Of a stretch of DNA of 46,007 bases, positions 7,431 through 14,993 are shown one piece after another. Source of the DNA: Bacteroidota bacterium (lineage in GTDB: Bacteria; Bacteroidota; Ignavibacteria; Kryptoniales; JAKASW01); NCBI GenBank assembly GCA_023381615.1, contig JAMCQL010000002.1, forward strand, positions 1-46,007, in the 5' to 3' direction. How positions within the stretch are numbered: the first letter of the stretch is position 1; the number at the start of each line of letters is the position of its first letter. The notes under the pieces are model-generated. The model was not told the origin of the DNA. It saw only the letters and a list, made by a program, of their open reading frames with translations, and ran no database searches. Both the position numbers and the translations under genes were made by a program.

Positions 7431-9900
7431 CAAACAGAAGAAAGAAAAGAAGGCAGTCCAGGAAAAACCACTTGTGCCGGAAAAGTATGAGACACCTATA
7501 TTCATTGCGCTGATATTTATTCTGCTTATCATTTTCCTGAACAAGGCGTTTTTCGAAAACAAAGTCTTCATGTCCGGCGACATCAGCGCTTCAAAAAGTC
7601 TTCAGACCTTTTTAGATCAGGCACATAAGGAAAATGTGTTTCCTTTATGGATACCATACATATTCAGTGGGATGCCTTCGTTTGCAAGTTTGCTCACGGG
7701 CGGGAGTCGTTGGTATGATCTTATCGCTTCTGCCTGGGGAATTATAGACCACTATCTCGCCGTATTGATGATAAACCAGGATGTCGGTTGGGTAACTGTT
7801 TATTATTTCCTATTCGGAATCGGTCTGTTCGTTCTTTTGAGACGACTCGGCTTGACCAAATTTGCGAGCTTTTTCGGAACTACAGCGGCGGTTTTTTCGA
7901 CTTTCATAATTATTTGGATAATGGTTGGACACAACACAAAGATTGCTGCCATGGCATTCTTCCCGTTCATTCTATTGCTTGTAATGGAATTGACGCAGCG
8001 ATTCAGATGGTGGTATCTTATAGGATTGGCCATTGCTTTGCATGAACAATTCCAATCCACCCACATTCAAATGGTTTTCTATTCATATCTGGCACTGGGA
8101 ATTTATCTGCTTTATGTTCTGCTAAGAAATTTGGTGAAGAAGGAAAAGATCACCGGTACAATCAGAGCCGGCGTTCTTCTTGTGGTCGCCAGCGTCATTG
8201 CTGTCTTGATGTCCGCCGATCTTTATTTCTCAACTTACCAATACAGCAAGTATTCGATTCGAGGCTCATCTCCAATTATACAGACTCAGCAGGACAAAGC
8301 GCAGACGGGCGGCGGCTTGGACTACGAATACGCTACGAACTGGTCGTTCAGTCCCAAGGAAATGATCACGTTTTTTATCCCGTCGTTTTATGGTTTTGGA
8401 GATTATGAATACAATGGACCTCTTTCAAATAATCAACCTGTGCATGTTAATACTTATTTTGGTCCCCAGCCATTTACTGACGCCCCGCAATACATGGGAA
8501 TGATTGTCTTGATTCTCGCGGTAATTGGATTTGTCAGGAATCGGCGCAATCCATTCGTTGTATTTAGTCTGATTGTGATTGTGTTCTCGCTCTTGATCTC
8601 TTTCGGCAGAGAATTCCCGCTGGTATATGATCTGATGTACAATTACTTCCCATATTTCAACAAGTTCAGAGTTCCCAGCATGATTCTGGTCCTTGTCCAA
8701 ATCTTTGTCCCAGTTCTCGCTGCTTTTGGGGTGGACACGATCGCGAAAGCAAGAGGGGATAATGATTCCGCGCTTGCAAAAAAAATGTTGATATGGACGG
8801 GTGTGTTCGGCGGCTTGCTTCTGTTGACGCTCTTGCTGCAAGGTGCGATTCAAGATTTTTATAATGGGGTCATACAAGGAAGCGGGAAGCAAATTCCACA
8901 GCAGATTTATTCCTTGCTCTTCGATAACATGATAAATGACTTGTATGTTTCTCTATTTATTTCCCTTTTGACCACAGGACTATTGTATCTCTATATCAGC
9001 AGAAAAATTACTTCTCTCATCGGGGGGATTGCATTAACGGTAATCCTTCTTTTTGATTTATGGCGTGTGGATTACAAGCCGATGCAGCTTCACGACCGTA
9101 AGACTCAAGAGGAGCAGTTTGCCACTCCGGATTATGTTCGGTTTATAGAAAATGATAAGGGACTTTACCGGGTCCTGCAATTGCAGGGTGGCCAGCCGAT
9201 GACGTCGAACGACCTTGCTTACTATCTCATTCAAGACGCGAGCGGATATTCCGGCGCGAAGCTGAGGATCTACCAAGATATGATAGATGTTGTCGGGCTG
9301 ACGAATCCAAACGCGATGCGCCTCCTTGGCATCAAATATGTCATAACTGACAAACCCGACCCTGCCTTTGGGAAAGTTGCCTTTACTGGTTCAAGAATTG
9401 TCGAGGAAAACGACAATGCTTTGCCGCGCGCGTTCTTTGCAGATGGGTATAAAATTGCTTCCGGATTGCAAATACTGAACTTGCTTCGAGCCGGATCGTT
9501 TGATCCGAGCAAGACGGTTTATTTTGAAAACGATCCTAAGCTTACCGTTGATGCACCCGATACCAACGCATCCGTAAAGTTTGTTGATTACGAAATCCAA
9601 TCCATGAAAATTCGGGTGAAGGCGAGTGGAAACAATCTTCTCCTCCTGAGCGAGGTTTACTATCCCGCGGGATGGAACGCTTATATTGACGGGAAGCCAA
9701 CTCAAATTTACAAGGCTGATTATTTCTTGCGCGCCATTCTAGTTCCGAAAGGTGTCCATGAAATTGAGTTGAAGTTCGAGCCAAAAATGTATTTGCTCGG
9801 AAGAAACCTCAGCCTTGGCACAAACGGCATTATTGTGCTCTTGTTGATCGGCACTTTGCCGGGTGCGATAATGAAAAGGAGAAAGAAGCAGAATCCGTAA
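7414..9900 (+). CDS. YfhO-family large membrane protein
   Basis: 828 residues. A lysine-rich cytoplasmic N-terminus of about 28 residues is followed by an Arg/Lys-poor membrane domain with about a dozen hydrophobic spans up to roughly residue 550, then a soluble region. The last membrane span (GIIVLLLIGTLPGAIM) comes just before the basic C-terminus. The extracytoplasmic domain ends in the YfhO-typical fold with YYPAGWNAYIDGKPTQIYKA and VHEIELKFEP. YfhO proteins have a GT-C-like architecture and in Gram-positives help glycosylate lipoteichoic acid. In Bacteroidota-like genomes they sit in glycan clusters like this one. A transferase role using a polyprenyl-phosphate sugar, perhaps made by the GT2 at 1959, is inferred. 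It is the last gene of the operon. Confidence 0.82.
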   Translation: MSKQPNKQKKEKKAVQEKPLVPEKYETPIFIALIFILLIIFLNKAFFENKVFMSGDISASKSLQTFLDQAHKENVFPLWIPYIFSGMPSFASLLTGGSRWYDLIASAWGIIDHYLAVLMINQDVGWVTVYYFLFGIGLFVLLRRLGLTKFASFFGTTAAVFSTFIIIWIMVGHNTKIAAMAFFPFILLLVMELTQRFRWWYLIGLAIALHEQFQSTHIQMVFYSYLALGIYLLYVLLRNLVKKEKITGTIRAGVLLVVASVIAVLMSADLYFSTYQYSKYSIRGSSPIIQTQQDKAQTGGGLDYEYATNWSFSPKEMITFFIPSFYGFGDYEYNGPLSNNQPVHVNTYFGPQPFTDAPQYMGMIVLILAVIGFVRNRRNPFVVFSLIVIVFSLLISFGREFPLVYDLMYNYFPYFNKFRVPSMILVLVQIFVPVLAAFGVDTIAKARGDNDSALAKKMLIWTGVFGGLLLLTLLLQGAIQDFYNGVIQGSGKQIPQQIYSLLFDNMINDLYVSLFISLLTTGLLYLYISRKITSLIGGIALTVILLFDLWRVDYKPMQLHDRKTQEEQFATPDYVRFIENDKGLYRVLQLQGGQPMTSNDLAYYLIQDASGYSGAKLRIYQDMIDVVGLTNPNAMRLLGIKYVITDKPDPAFGKVAFTGSRIVEENDNALPRAFFADGYKIASGLQILNLLRAGSFDPSKTVYFENDPKLTVDAPDTNASVKFVDYEIQSMKIRVKASGNNLLLLSEVYYPAGWNAYIDGKPTQIYKADYFLRAILVPKGVHEIELKFEPKMYLLGRNLSLGTNGIIVLLLIGTLPGAIMKRRKKQNP

Positions 9901-9924
9901 ATGCAAACCGGTCTTGTCAATCAT

Positions 9925-9950
9925 CTTCGGTTATGCGAAGCCGCTTTAAG
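9925..9950 (+). terminator. Weak terminator-like hairpin after the glycan operon
   Basis: CTTCG at 9925-9929 pairs with CGAAG at 9936-9940 around a 6-nt loop, 24 nt after the YfhO stop, and a short T5 run follows at about 9951. The stem is short and the T-run is offset, so it could be a weak intrinsic terminator. The following 70 bp up to nadE should hold the nadE promoter. Confidence 0.3.
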
Positions 9951-10021
9951 TTTTTCGCAATGCTTCTGCTGTCTCAAGTTCACATTGATTAACGTATCAA
10001 CGTTTCTTAATTTTTGACCAC

Positions 10022-10855
10022 ATGGAAACCCAAGTCAAAGACCTGAAAATCAATCCGAAATTAGTGAAAGATTTGCTGGTGCGTTTTATTCGCGAGGAAA
10101 CCGAGAAGGTTGGGTTCCGTAAACTTGTCGTCGGTCTTTCCGGTGGAGTCGATTCGGCGCTTTCGGCAGCTTTGGCTGTGGAAGCGATTGGGAAAGAAAA
10201 TGTTCTCGGAGTTATTCTTCCTTACAAGATTTCATCGAAAGACAGCGTCGAGGACGCGAAACTCTTCGCAGACAAGTTCGGAATCAAAACGGAAATTATT
10301 GATATAAGTGCATCTGCAGACTTGATTATCAACCGCGAGCCTTCGATGGGGAATGTCCGCAAGGGCAATATCCTATCACGGACTCGAATGACTTTATTAT
10401 ACGACATATCGGCTCGTGAAAAAGCGTTGGTTCTCGGAACAAGCAATAAGACAGAATTGCTCCTGGGATATGGAACGCTCTTCGGCGACATGGCACATGC
10501 GATAAATCCGATCGGCGATTTATATAAAACTCAGGTCTGGCAATTGTCGGAATTTGTTGGCGTACCGGAGAAAATCGTTAAGAAAAAACCAAGCGCGGAT
10601 CTATGGGTTGGACAAACAGATGAAGCTGAGATCGGTTACACCTACGAAGAGATAGACAAAGTGCTTTATCTTCTCGTCGATCAGAGAATGAGGATCGAGG
10701 AAGTCATTTCGCTTGGACATCCGGCGAAAATGACCAACGATTTGTACAGAATGATGATGAGAAGTCAATTCAAACGCCGCCCTCCAATTATAGCCAAGGT
10801 TGGGCACAGGACAATAAACGTTGACTTCAGGTATCTGAGAGATTGGGGAGCGTAG
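10022..10855 (+). CDS. nadE: NAD+ synthetase, NH3-dependent type
   Basis: 277 residues. The PP-loop LSGGVDS lies at residues 39-45, the ATP-pyrophosphatase signature that adenylates deamido-NAD. KGNILSRTRMTLLYDIS and LVLGTSNKTELLLGYGTLFGD are the conserved substrate-binding segments, and KKKPSADLWVGQTDEAEIGYTYE is the usual ATP/NaAD loop. There is no N-terminal glutaminase (CN-hydrolase) domain, so it should use ammonia or a separate glutaminase. It catalyses the final step of NAD biosynthesis in the cytoplasm. Its stop overlaps the next start, making it the likely first gene of a run that reaches 14993. Confidence 0.95.
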   Translation: METQVKDLKINPKLVKDLLVRFIREETEKVGFRKLVVGLSGGVDSALSAALAVEAIGKENVLGVILPYKISSKDSVEDAKLFADKFGIKTEIIDISASADLIINREPSMGNVRKGNILSRTRMTLLYDISAREKALVLGTSNKTELLLGYGTLFGDMAHAINPIGDLYKTQVWQLSEFVGVPEKIVKKKPSADLWVGQTDEAEIGYTYEEIDKVLYLLVDQRMRIEEVISLGHPAKMTNDLYRMMMRSQFKRRPPIIAKVGHRTINVDFRYLRDWGA

Positions 10856-11541
10856 TGAGTGAAAAGCTGGCGGGCAGGCTTTTCGTTGTTGCCACACCAA
10901 TCGGGAATCTTTCCGACATAACCTTTCGCGCAATTGAAATCCTGAAGTCGGTGGATTTTATTGCCGCAGAAGACACGAGAACCAGCTCCGTGCTTCTCAA
11001 ACATTATGGCATATCTAAACCAATGCTGAGCTTCCACAGTTACAGCGGAGCGAATCGCGCAAATGAAATTCTCCGGAGAATCTCACAAGGAGAAAGTGGC
11101 GCATTGATCACTGACGCCGGCACACCCGGAATTTCAGATCCCGGTTATACACTTGTGCGCGATGCTGTCCAAGCAGGCGTAGATGTTGTGCCAATTCCCG
11201 GGCCGACAGCATTCGTGGCGGCGTTGTCCGCAAGCGGCTTGAGAACGGACAGATTTATTTTCGAAGGATTTTTGCCTTTGAAAAAAGGGAGACAGAAAAA
11301 GCTCCAGCATCTTTCGACAGAAACACGAACTATCGTTTTTTATGAATCGCCTCACAGGATCGAGAAGACGCTTCAGGAGCTGCTGAAATATTTCGGCGAT
11401 AGACGCTGCGTCGTCGGCAGAGAGCTTACAAAAATTCACGAAACCTTTTACAGGGGAAGTTTCTCAGAAGTACTGAAATCAATTAACCTTTCGGAGAAGC
11501 GGGGCGAGTTCGTGATAATTGTTGAAGGCGCTGAAGATTGA
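10855..11541 (+). CDS. rsmI: 16S rRNA (cytidine-1402-2'-O)-methyltransferase
   Basis: The product begins with GRLFVVATPIGNLSDITFRA, followed by AAEDTRTSSVLLKHYGI and ALITDAGTPGISDPG, and later FYESPHRIEKTL and VVGRELTKIHETFYRG. These are diagnostic of RsmI (YraL) in the tetrapyrrole-methylase-like SAM superfamily. It 2'-O-methylates C1402 in the decoding centre of 16S rRNA. GTG 10855 was preferred because GGGGAG ends five bases before it and the start overlaps the nadE stop by 1 bp; an in-frame TTG at 10843 is possible. Length, about 228 residues, is slightly short of the usual 280 because the C-terminal extension is absent. It ends with a 4-bp overlap with the next gene. Confidence 0.94.
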   Translation: MSEKLAGRLFVVATPIGNLSDITFRAIEILKSVDFIAAEDTRTSSVLLKHYGISKPMLSFHSYSGANRANEILRRISQGESGALITDAGTPGISDPGYTLVRDAVQAGVDVVPIPGPTAFVAALSASGLRTDRFIFEGFLPLKKGRQKKLQHLSTETRTIVFYESPHRIEKTLQELLKYFGDRRCVVGRELTKIHETFYRGSFSEVLKSINLSEKRGEFVIIVEGAED

Positions 11542-12215
11542 TAAGTCTGATACCTTCGCAGGTTGAGAATTTTTTCAAGGGTTTGCTTGAGCCGCTGGCG
11601 CGCTTCCTCGGCCGAAGAAATATTAATCCGAATTGGCTTACGACGCTCGGCTTTTTGCTGAGTATTGTTTGCGCGTGGGAAATTGCTGTCGGCGAACTCG
11701 TAACCGGCGGGATAATGGTCTTCGTCAGCGGTTTGTTTGATGCGATCGATGGCGCCGTTGCCAGAAAGACGGGGCGCGTTACACGCTTCGGAGCTGTCTA
11801 CGATTCGACAATGGACAGGTACTCAGAAGTGAGCGTCTTTTTCGGATTAGGCTTTTATTTGATAGGTCATCATTTCTATTTAACGTCGATAGCAGCCGTG
11901 TTTGCTATTGGCGGCTCGATAATGGTGAGTTACATACGTGCCCGCGCGGAGACACTTGGATTCAAAGCGAACGTGGGACTCGCGCGACGTCAGGAGCGGG
12001 TTGTGATACTCGGACTCGGACTCGTGCTGAATGTGTTCGACGAATTTTTTAGGAAAATCTTCGGTCCTATCATCGAAGGGATTTTCGGAAAGAGTTTCGT
12101 TTATCCGCCGCTTGCACTCGCGGCAACAGTCGTTTTACTTGCAATATTGACCAATTTTACCGCGTTACAGAGGCTATATTATGTCTATGAACAATTCAAA
12201 AAAGAAAATCAATAA
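11538..12215 (+). CDS. CDP-alcohol phosphatidyltransferase, probably phosphatidylinositol-phosphate synthase
   Basis: 225 residues with five or six hydrophobic spans. The family signature D-x2-D-G-x2-A-R-x8-G-x3-D-x3-D is fully present, from DAIDGAVAR through GAVYDSTMDR. It binds the metal ions and CDP-diacylglycerol in the inner membrane. The likely start is a TTG inside the rsmI stop (TTGA). The next gene encodes inositol-phosphate synthase and overlaps it by 35 bp. This makes inositol-1-phosphate the probable acceptor, giving phosphatidylinositol phosphate as in actinobacterial and Bacteroides PIP synthases. Phosphatidylglycerophosphate synthase is the alternative if the pairing is accidental. 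Confidence 0.85.
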   Translation: MISLIPSQVENFFKGLLEPLARFLGRRNINPNWLTTLGFLLSIVCAWEIAVGELVTGGIMVFVSGLFDAIDGAVARKTGRVTRFGAVYDSTMDRYSEVSVFFGLGFYLIGHHFYLTSIAAVFAIGGSIMVSYIRARAETLGFKANVGLARRQERVVILGLGLVLNVFDEFFRKIFGPIIEGIFGKSFVYPPLALAATVVLLAILTNFTALQRLYYVYEQFKKENQ

Positions 12216-13521
12216 ACCAAACGGTCAGCTGACCGTTTTTATACCGGGCATTGGGGCTGTTTCAACAACTTTCATGGCTGGTGTTGAGTTAATTCGAAAA
12301 GGATTGCGGCAGCCTGTAGGTTCATTGACGCAGATAGGAACAATACGTCTCGGGAAAAGGACTGAGAAACGGAGTCCGCTTATAAAAGATTTCGTACCGC
12401 TTGCAGATGTTGACGATTTGAAGTTTGCGGGCTGGGATATTTTTGGCGGCACCGCATTCGATGCGGCGAAGAAAGCCGGTGTGCTCAATGACGACGATCT
12501 TGCTTTGACGAAACCGTTTCTGCAGGAAGTGGATGCGATGCCCGCCGTCTTCGAACAAAAGTATGTGAAAAGACTTCGACCGAAAGTCACGAAGAAAGCG
12601 AAGTCGAAGATGGAACTCGTCGAAAAGTTGAGAGAAGACATTAAAACTACTATGGCAAAGCATGGTTCGAGTCGAGGCGTGATGGTTTGGTGCGGAAGCA
12701 CGGAAACGTATATCGAAGAAAGCGATGTGCACCAGAGTATGAAGAATTTTGAAAAGGGACTGGCGAAGAGCGATACTCGAATTGCGCCGAGCATGATTTA
12801 CGCGTACGCGGCTATGAAGGAAGGCTTGCCATTTGCCAACGGCGCGCCGAATCTCACCGTTGACGTGCCGGCCATGACCGCGCTCGCAAAAGAGCAGGGT
12901 GTTCCGATTGCAGGAAAAGACTTCAAAACCGGACAGACGCTTCTGAAAACCGTTCTTGCGCCGATGCTGAAAGCTCGCATGTTAGGTTTGAACGGCTGGT
13001 TCTCCACGAACATTTTGGGAAATCAAGACGGTGAAGTCCTCGATGAGCCGGGATCATTCAAAACAAAAGAAGTCAGCAAACTCTCCGTCCTCGAACACAT
13101 ACTTCAACCGGAACTTTACCCGGAACTTTATTCCAATTATTATCACAAAGTCAGAATAAATTATTATCCTCCGCGCGGAGATAACAAAGAGAGCTGGGAT
13201 AACATTGACATCTTCGGCTGGCTTGGTTATCCGATGCAGATAAAAGTGAATTTCCTCTGCCGCGATTCGATCCTTGCCGCGCCGGTCCTGCTTGACCTCG
13301 TGCTTTTTCTCGATTTGGCTCAGCGATCAGGTCTGTCGGGAATTCAGGAATGGCTGTCATTCTATTTTAAGAGTCCGATGTGTGCGCCTGAAGTCTATCC
13401 CGAACACGATCTCTTCATCCAAATGACGAAACTAAAAAACTATCTTCGTTACCTGATGGGCGAGAAATTGATCACGCACCTTGGTGTAGAGTACTATCCA
13501 AAGGATCCTGTGGACAAATAG
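12181..13521 (+). CDS. ino1: Inositol-3-phosphate synthase (myo-inositol-1-phosphate synthase)
   Basis: 446 residues. The NAD-binding region is VFIPGIGAVSTTFMAGVELI. Family segments that follow are FAGWDIFGGTAFDAA, MVWCGSTETYI, FANGAPNLTVDVPAM and IAGKDFKTGQTLLKT. Next come WFSTNILGNQDGEVL and the catalytic-domain end with GYPMQIKVNFLCRDSILAAP. The enzyme converts glucose-6-phosphate to inositol phosphate through an NAD-dependent oxidation, aldol closure and reduction. ATG 12181 and ATG 12187 are both possible starts; both lie within the upstream transferase gene. Paired with the CDP-alcohol transferase, it should supply the inositol headgroup for membrane lipid. Only 6 nt separate it from the sigma-factor gene. 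Confidence 0.95.
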   Translation: MSMNNSKKKINKPNGQLTVFIPGIGAVSTTFMAGVELIRKGLRQPVGSLTQIGTIRLGKRTEKRSPLIKDFVPLADVDDLKFAGWDIFGGTAFDAAKKAGVLNDDDLALTKPFLQEVDAMPAVFEQKYVKRLRPKVTKKAKSKMELVEKLREDIKTTMAKHGSSRGVMVWCGSTETYIEESDVHQSMKNFEKGLAKSDTRIAPSMIYAYAAMKEGLPFANGAPNLTVDVPAMTALAKEQGVPIAGKDFKTGQTLLKTVLAPMLKARMLGLNGWFSTNILGNQDGEVLDEPGSFKTKEVSKLSVLEHILQPELYPELYSNYYHKVRINYYPPRGDNKESWDNIDIFGWLGYPMQIKVNFLCRDSILAAPVLLDLVLFLDLAQRSGLSGIQEWLSFYFKSPMCAPEVYPEHDLFIQMTKLKNYLRYLMGEKLITHLGVEYYPKDPVDK

Positions 13522-13527
13522 AAACGG

Positions 13528-14127
13528 ATGAAGGAAGAGGAACGCCACAAAAGAGCGGAAGAAGATGCTGTTCTCGTCAAGCGGGCGATAGCTGGCGATG
13601 AAAAGGCATTCAAAGCTCTCATAAAAAGGTACAAAAATCCTGTCGCTCAAATAGTCTACAAACTTGTCAAAGACAGGAATCAAATCGAAGACCTCACTCA
13701 GGAAGTTTTCATAAAAGCGTTCCAGCATCTCAAGGATTTCGATTACGAGCACCAGTTCGCGTCGTGGCTCTTCAAGATCACGAACAATCACTGCATCGAT
13801 TATATCCGGAAGAAAAAGCTCAAAGTTTATTCAATTGACGAGCAGATCCGGACAGAGGAAGGGGAAATGGAATATGAGATTCCCGATTCCACTTACGAGC
13901 CTGATCTCCATATGCTTCGCGAGCAGAAATCCCGACTCATTCGGCAAGCCATAGATTCCCTCCCAAAAAAGTATCGCGAAGTGATTATCCTGAGACATCA
14001 AGAAGAGTTAAGTTACGAAGAGATAGCGGAAAAGACGGGGTTGCCTGTGAATACGATTAAAGTCCAGCTTTTTCGCGCCCGCGAAATGATGTATAAATTT
14101 TTGAAGGATAGGATAAAACATTATTGA
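13528..14127 (+). CDS. ECF-type RNA polymerase sigma factor
   Basis: 199 residues with the two usual domains. Sigma-2 includes FKALIKRYKNPVAQIVY, the RNA-polymerase-contact DLTQEVFIKAFQHL and the DNA-melting/-10 region FASWLFKITNNHCIDYIRKKK. A charged linker follows, then sigma-4 (LPKKYREVIILRHQEELSYEE, then the helix-turn-helix ending NTIKVQLFRARE). This is the RpoE-like group IV sigma-70 class. No anti-sigma gene follows; the next gene, overlapping by 4 bp if its TTG is used, encodes a secreted beta-rich protein. The location at the end of the nadE-inositol run suggests constitutive co-transcription plus a possible envelope-linked role. Confidence 0.92.
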   Translation: MKEEERHKRAEEDAVLVKRAIAGDEKAFKALIKRYKNPVAQIVYKLVKDRNQIEDLTQEVFIKAFQHLKDFDYEHQFASWLFKITNNHCIDYIRKKKLKVYSIDEQIRTEEGEMEYEIPDSTYEPDLHMLREQKSRLIRQAIDSLPKKYREVIILRHQEELSYEEIAEKTGLPVNTIKVQLFRAREMMYKFLKDRIKHY

Positions 14128-14162
14128 AACCTATTTTGAGAGCATTCGTAATAAAAGATAAG

Positions 14163-14993
14163 ATGAGGACCCTTTTAGCAATATTGTTTTTGTGCTCAAC
14201 AGCCATGGCTCAGAAAAACTTGAGAACCGAAGAGAATTTAGGCGGGGCAAAATCTATTAAAGCGATTTTTGACCTCGGGGCGGTTGATTTTACTCTTAAG
14301 AAAGTCAACGATCCGTCAAAGGCGTTCAAGCTCGATTATTCATATTCGGAAGATGAAAAAGTCCCGAGACTGACTTACGAAATAAATAACGAGGAAGGGA
14401 TCCTCCATCTCTCGAATGAAAAAACTGATAGTCATGTTTCTCTCTGGGGACTGCGCGGAAATAAGGATTCGGTATATGTCGAGCTCGCCAATTCAGTACC
14501 GCTTTTTTTGGCGATGAACTTTGGTGTGTGTAGCGCGAATGTTGATCTCGGCGGAATGAAAATTGCCGATGCGGTCTTCTCAACCGGTGTATGCAGCTTT
14601 GATCTCGACTTCTCTTCTCCGAATGAAATTGAGTGCGATAATATTAAAGTCAAGACAGGTGTATCGAGTGTTACAGTCAAGAACCTTTCCAACGCGAGAG
14701 CAAAGTCCATAAATTTCAACGGCGGCATCGGTTCGATGAAAATAGATTTCGGCGGCAAACTTGTTACCGATTGCGACGTGAAAGTAAAAACCGGATTGGG
14801 ATCGGTTGAGATTTCCATACCGTCAAATATCAACACGACGATCACGACACCTGAAAGTTTCTTAACCGGCGTTGATGTTGCGGGATTTTATTCGCAGGGC
14901 GGCGGAGTGTATCGTTCGAATGTCAGAACGGGTCCTCATCTGCGGATTAGGATCGAATCGGCGATGGGCGGTGTTACCGTCAAGAGTTACTGA
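14163..14993 (+). CDS. Secreted DUF4097/toast-rack-like beta-repeat protein
   Basis: From ATG 14163 the product starts with a clean signal peptide (MRTLLAILFLCSTAMAQ) and is 276 residues long. The frame extends to a TTG at 14124 inside the sigma stop. The mature part consists of short repeating strands such as AKSIKAIFDLGAVDFTL, GVCSANVDLGGMKIADAVF, VKTGVSSVTVKNLSNA, VKTGLGSVEISIP and AMGGVTVKSY. The pattern is a right-handed beta-helix-like array seen in DUF4097/DUF4098 and LiaF-type 'toast rack' domains. There is no membrane anchor, so it should be periplasmic or surface-exposed. Its stop overlaps the convergent GH57 stop by 7 bp. A link to envelope sensing by the adjacent sigma factor is conjecture. 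Confidence 0.72.
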   Translation: MRTLLAILFLCSTAMAQKNLRTEENLGGAKSIKAIFDLGAVDFTLKKVNDPSKAFKLDYSYSEDEKVPRLTYEINNEEGILHLSNEKTDSHVSLWGLRGNKDSVYVELANSVPLFLAMNFGVCSANVDLGGMKIADAVFSTGVCSFDLDFSSPNEIECDNIKVKTGVSSVTVKNLSNARAKSINFNGGIGSMKIDFGGKLVTDCDVKVKTGLGSVEISIPSNINTTITTPESFLTGVDVAGFYSQGGGVYRSNVRTGPHLRIRIESAMGGVTVKSY

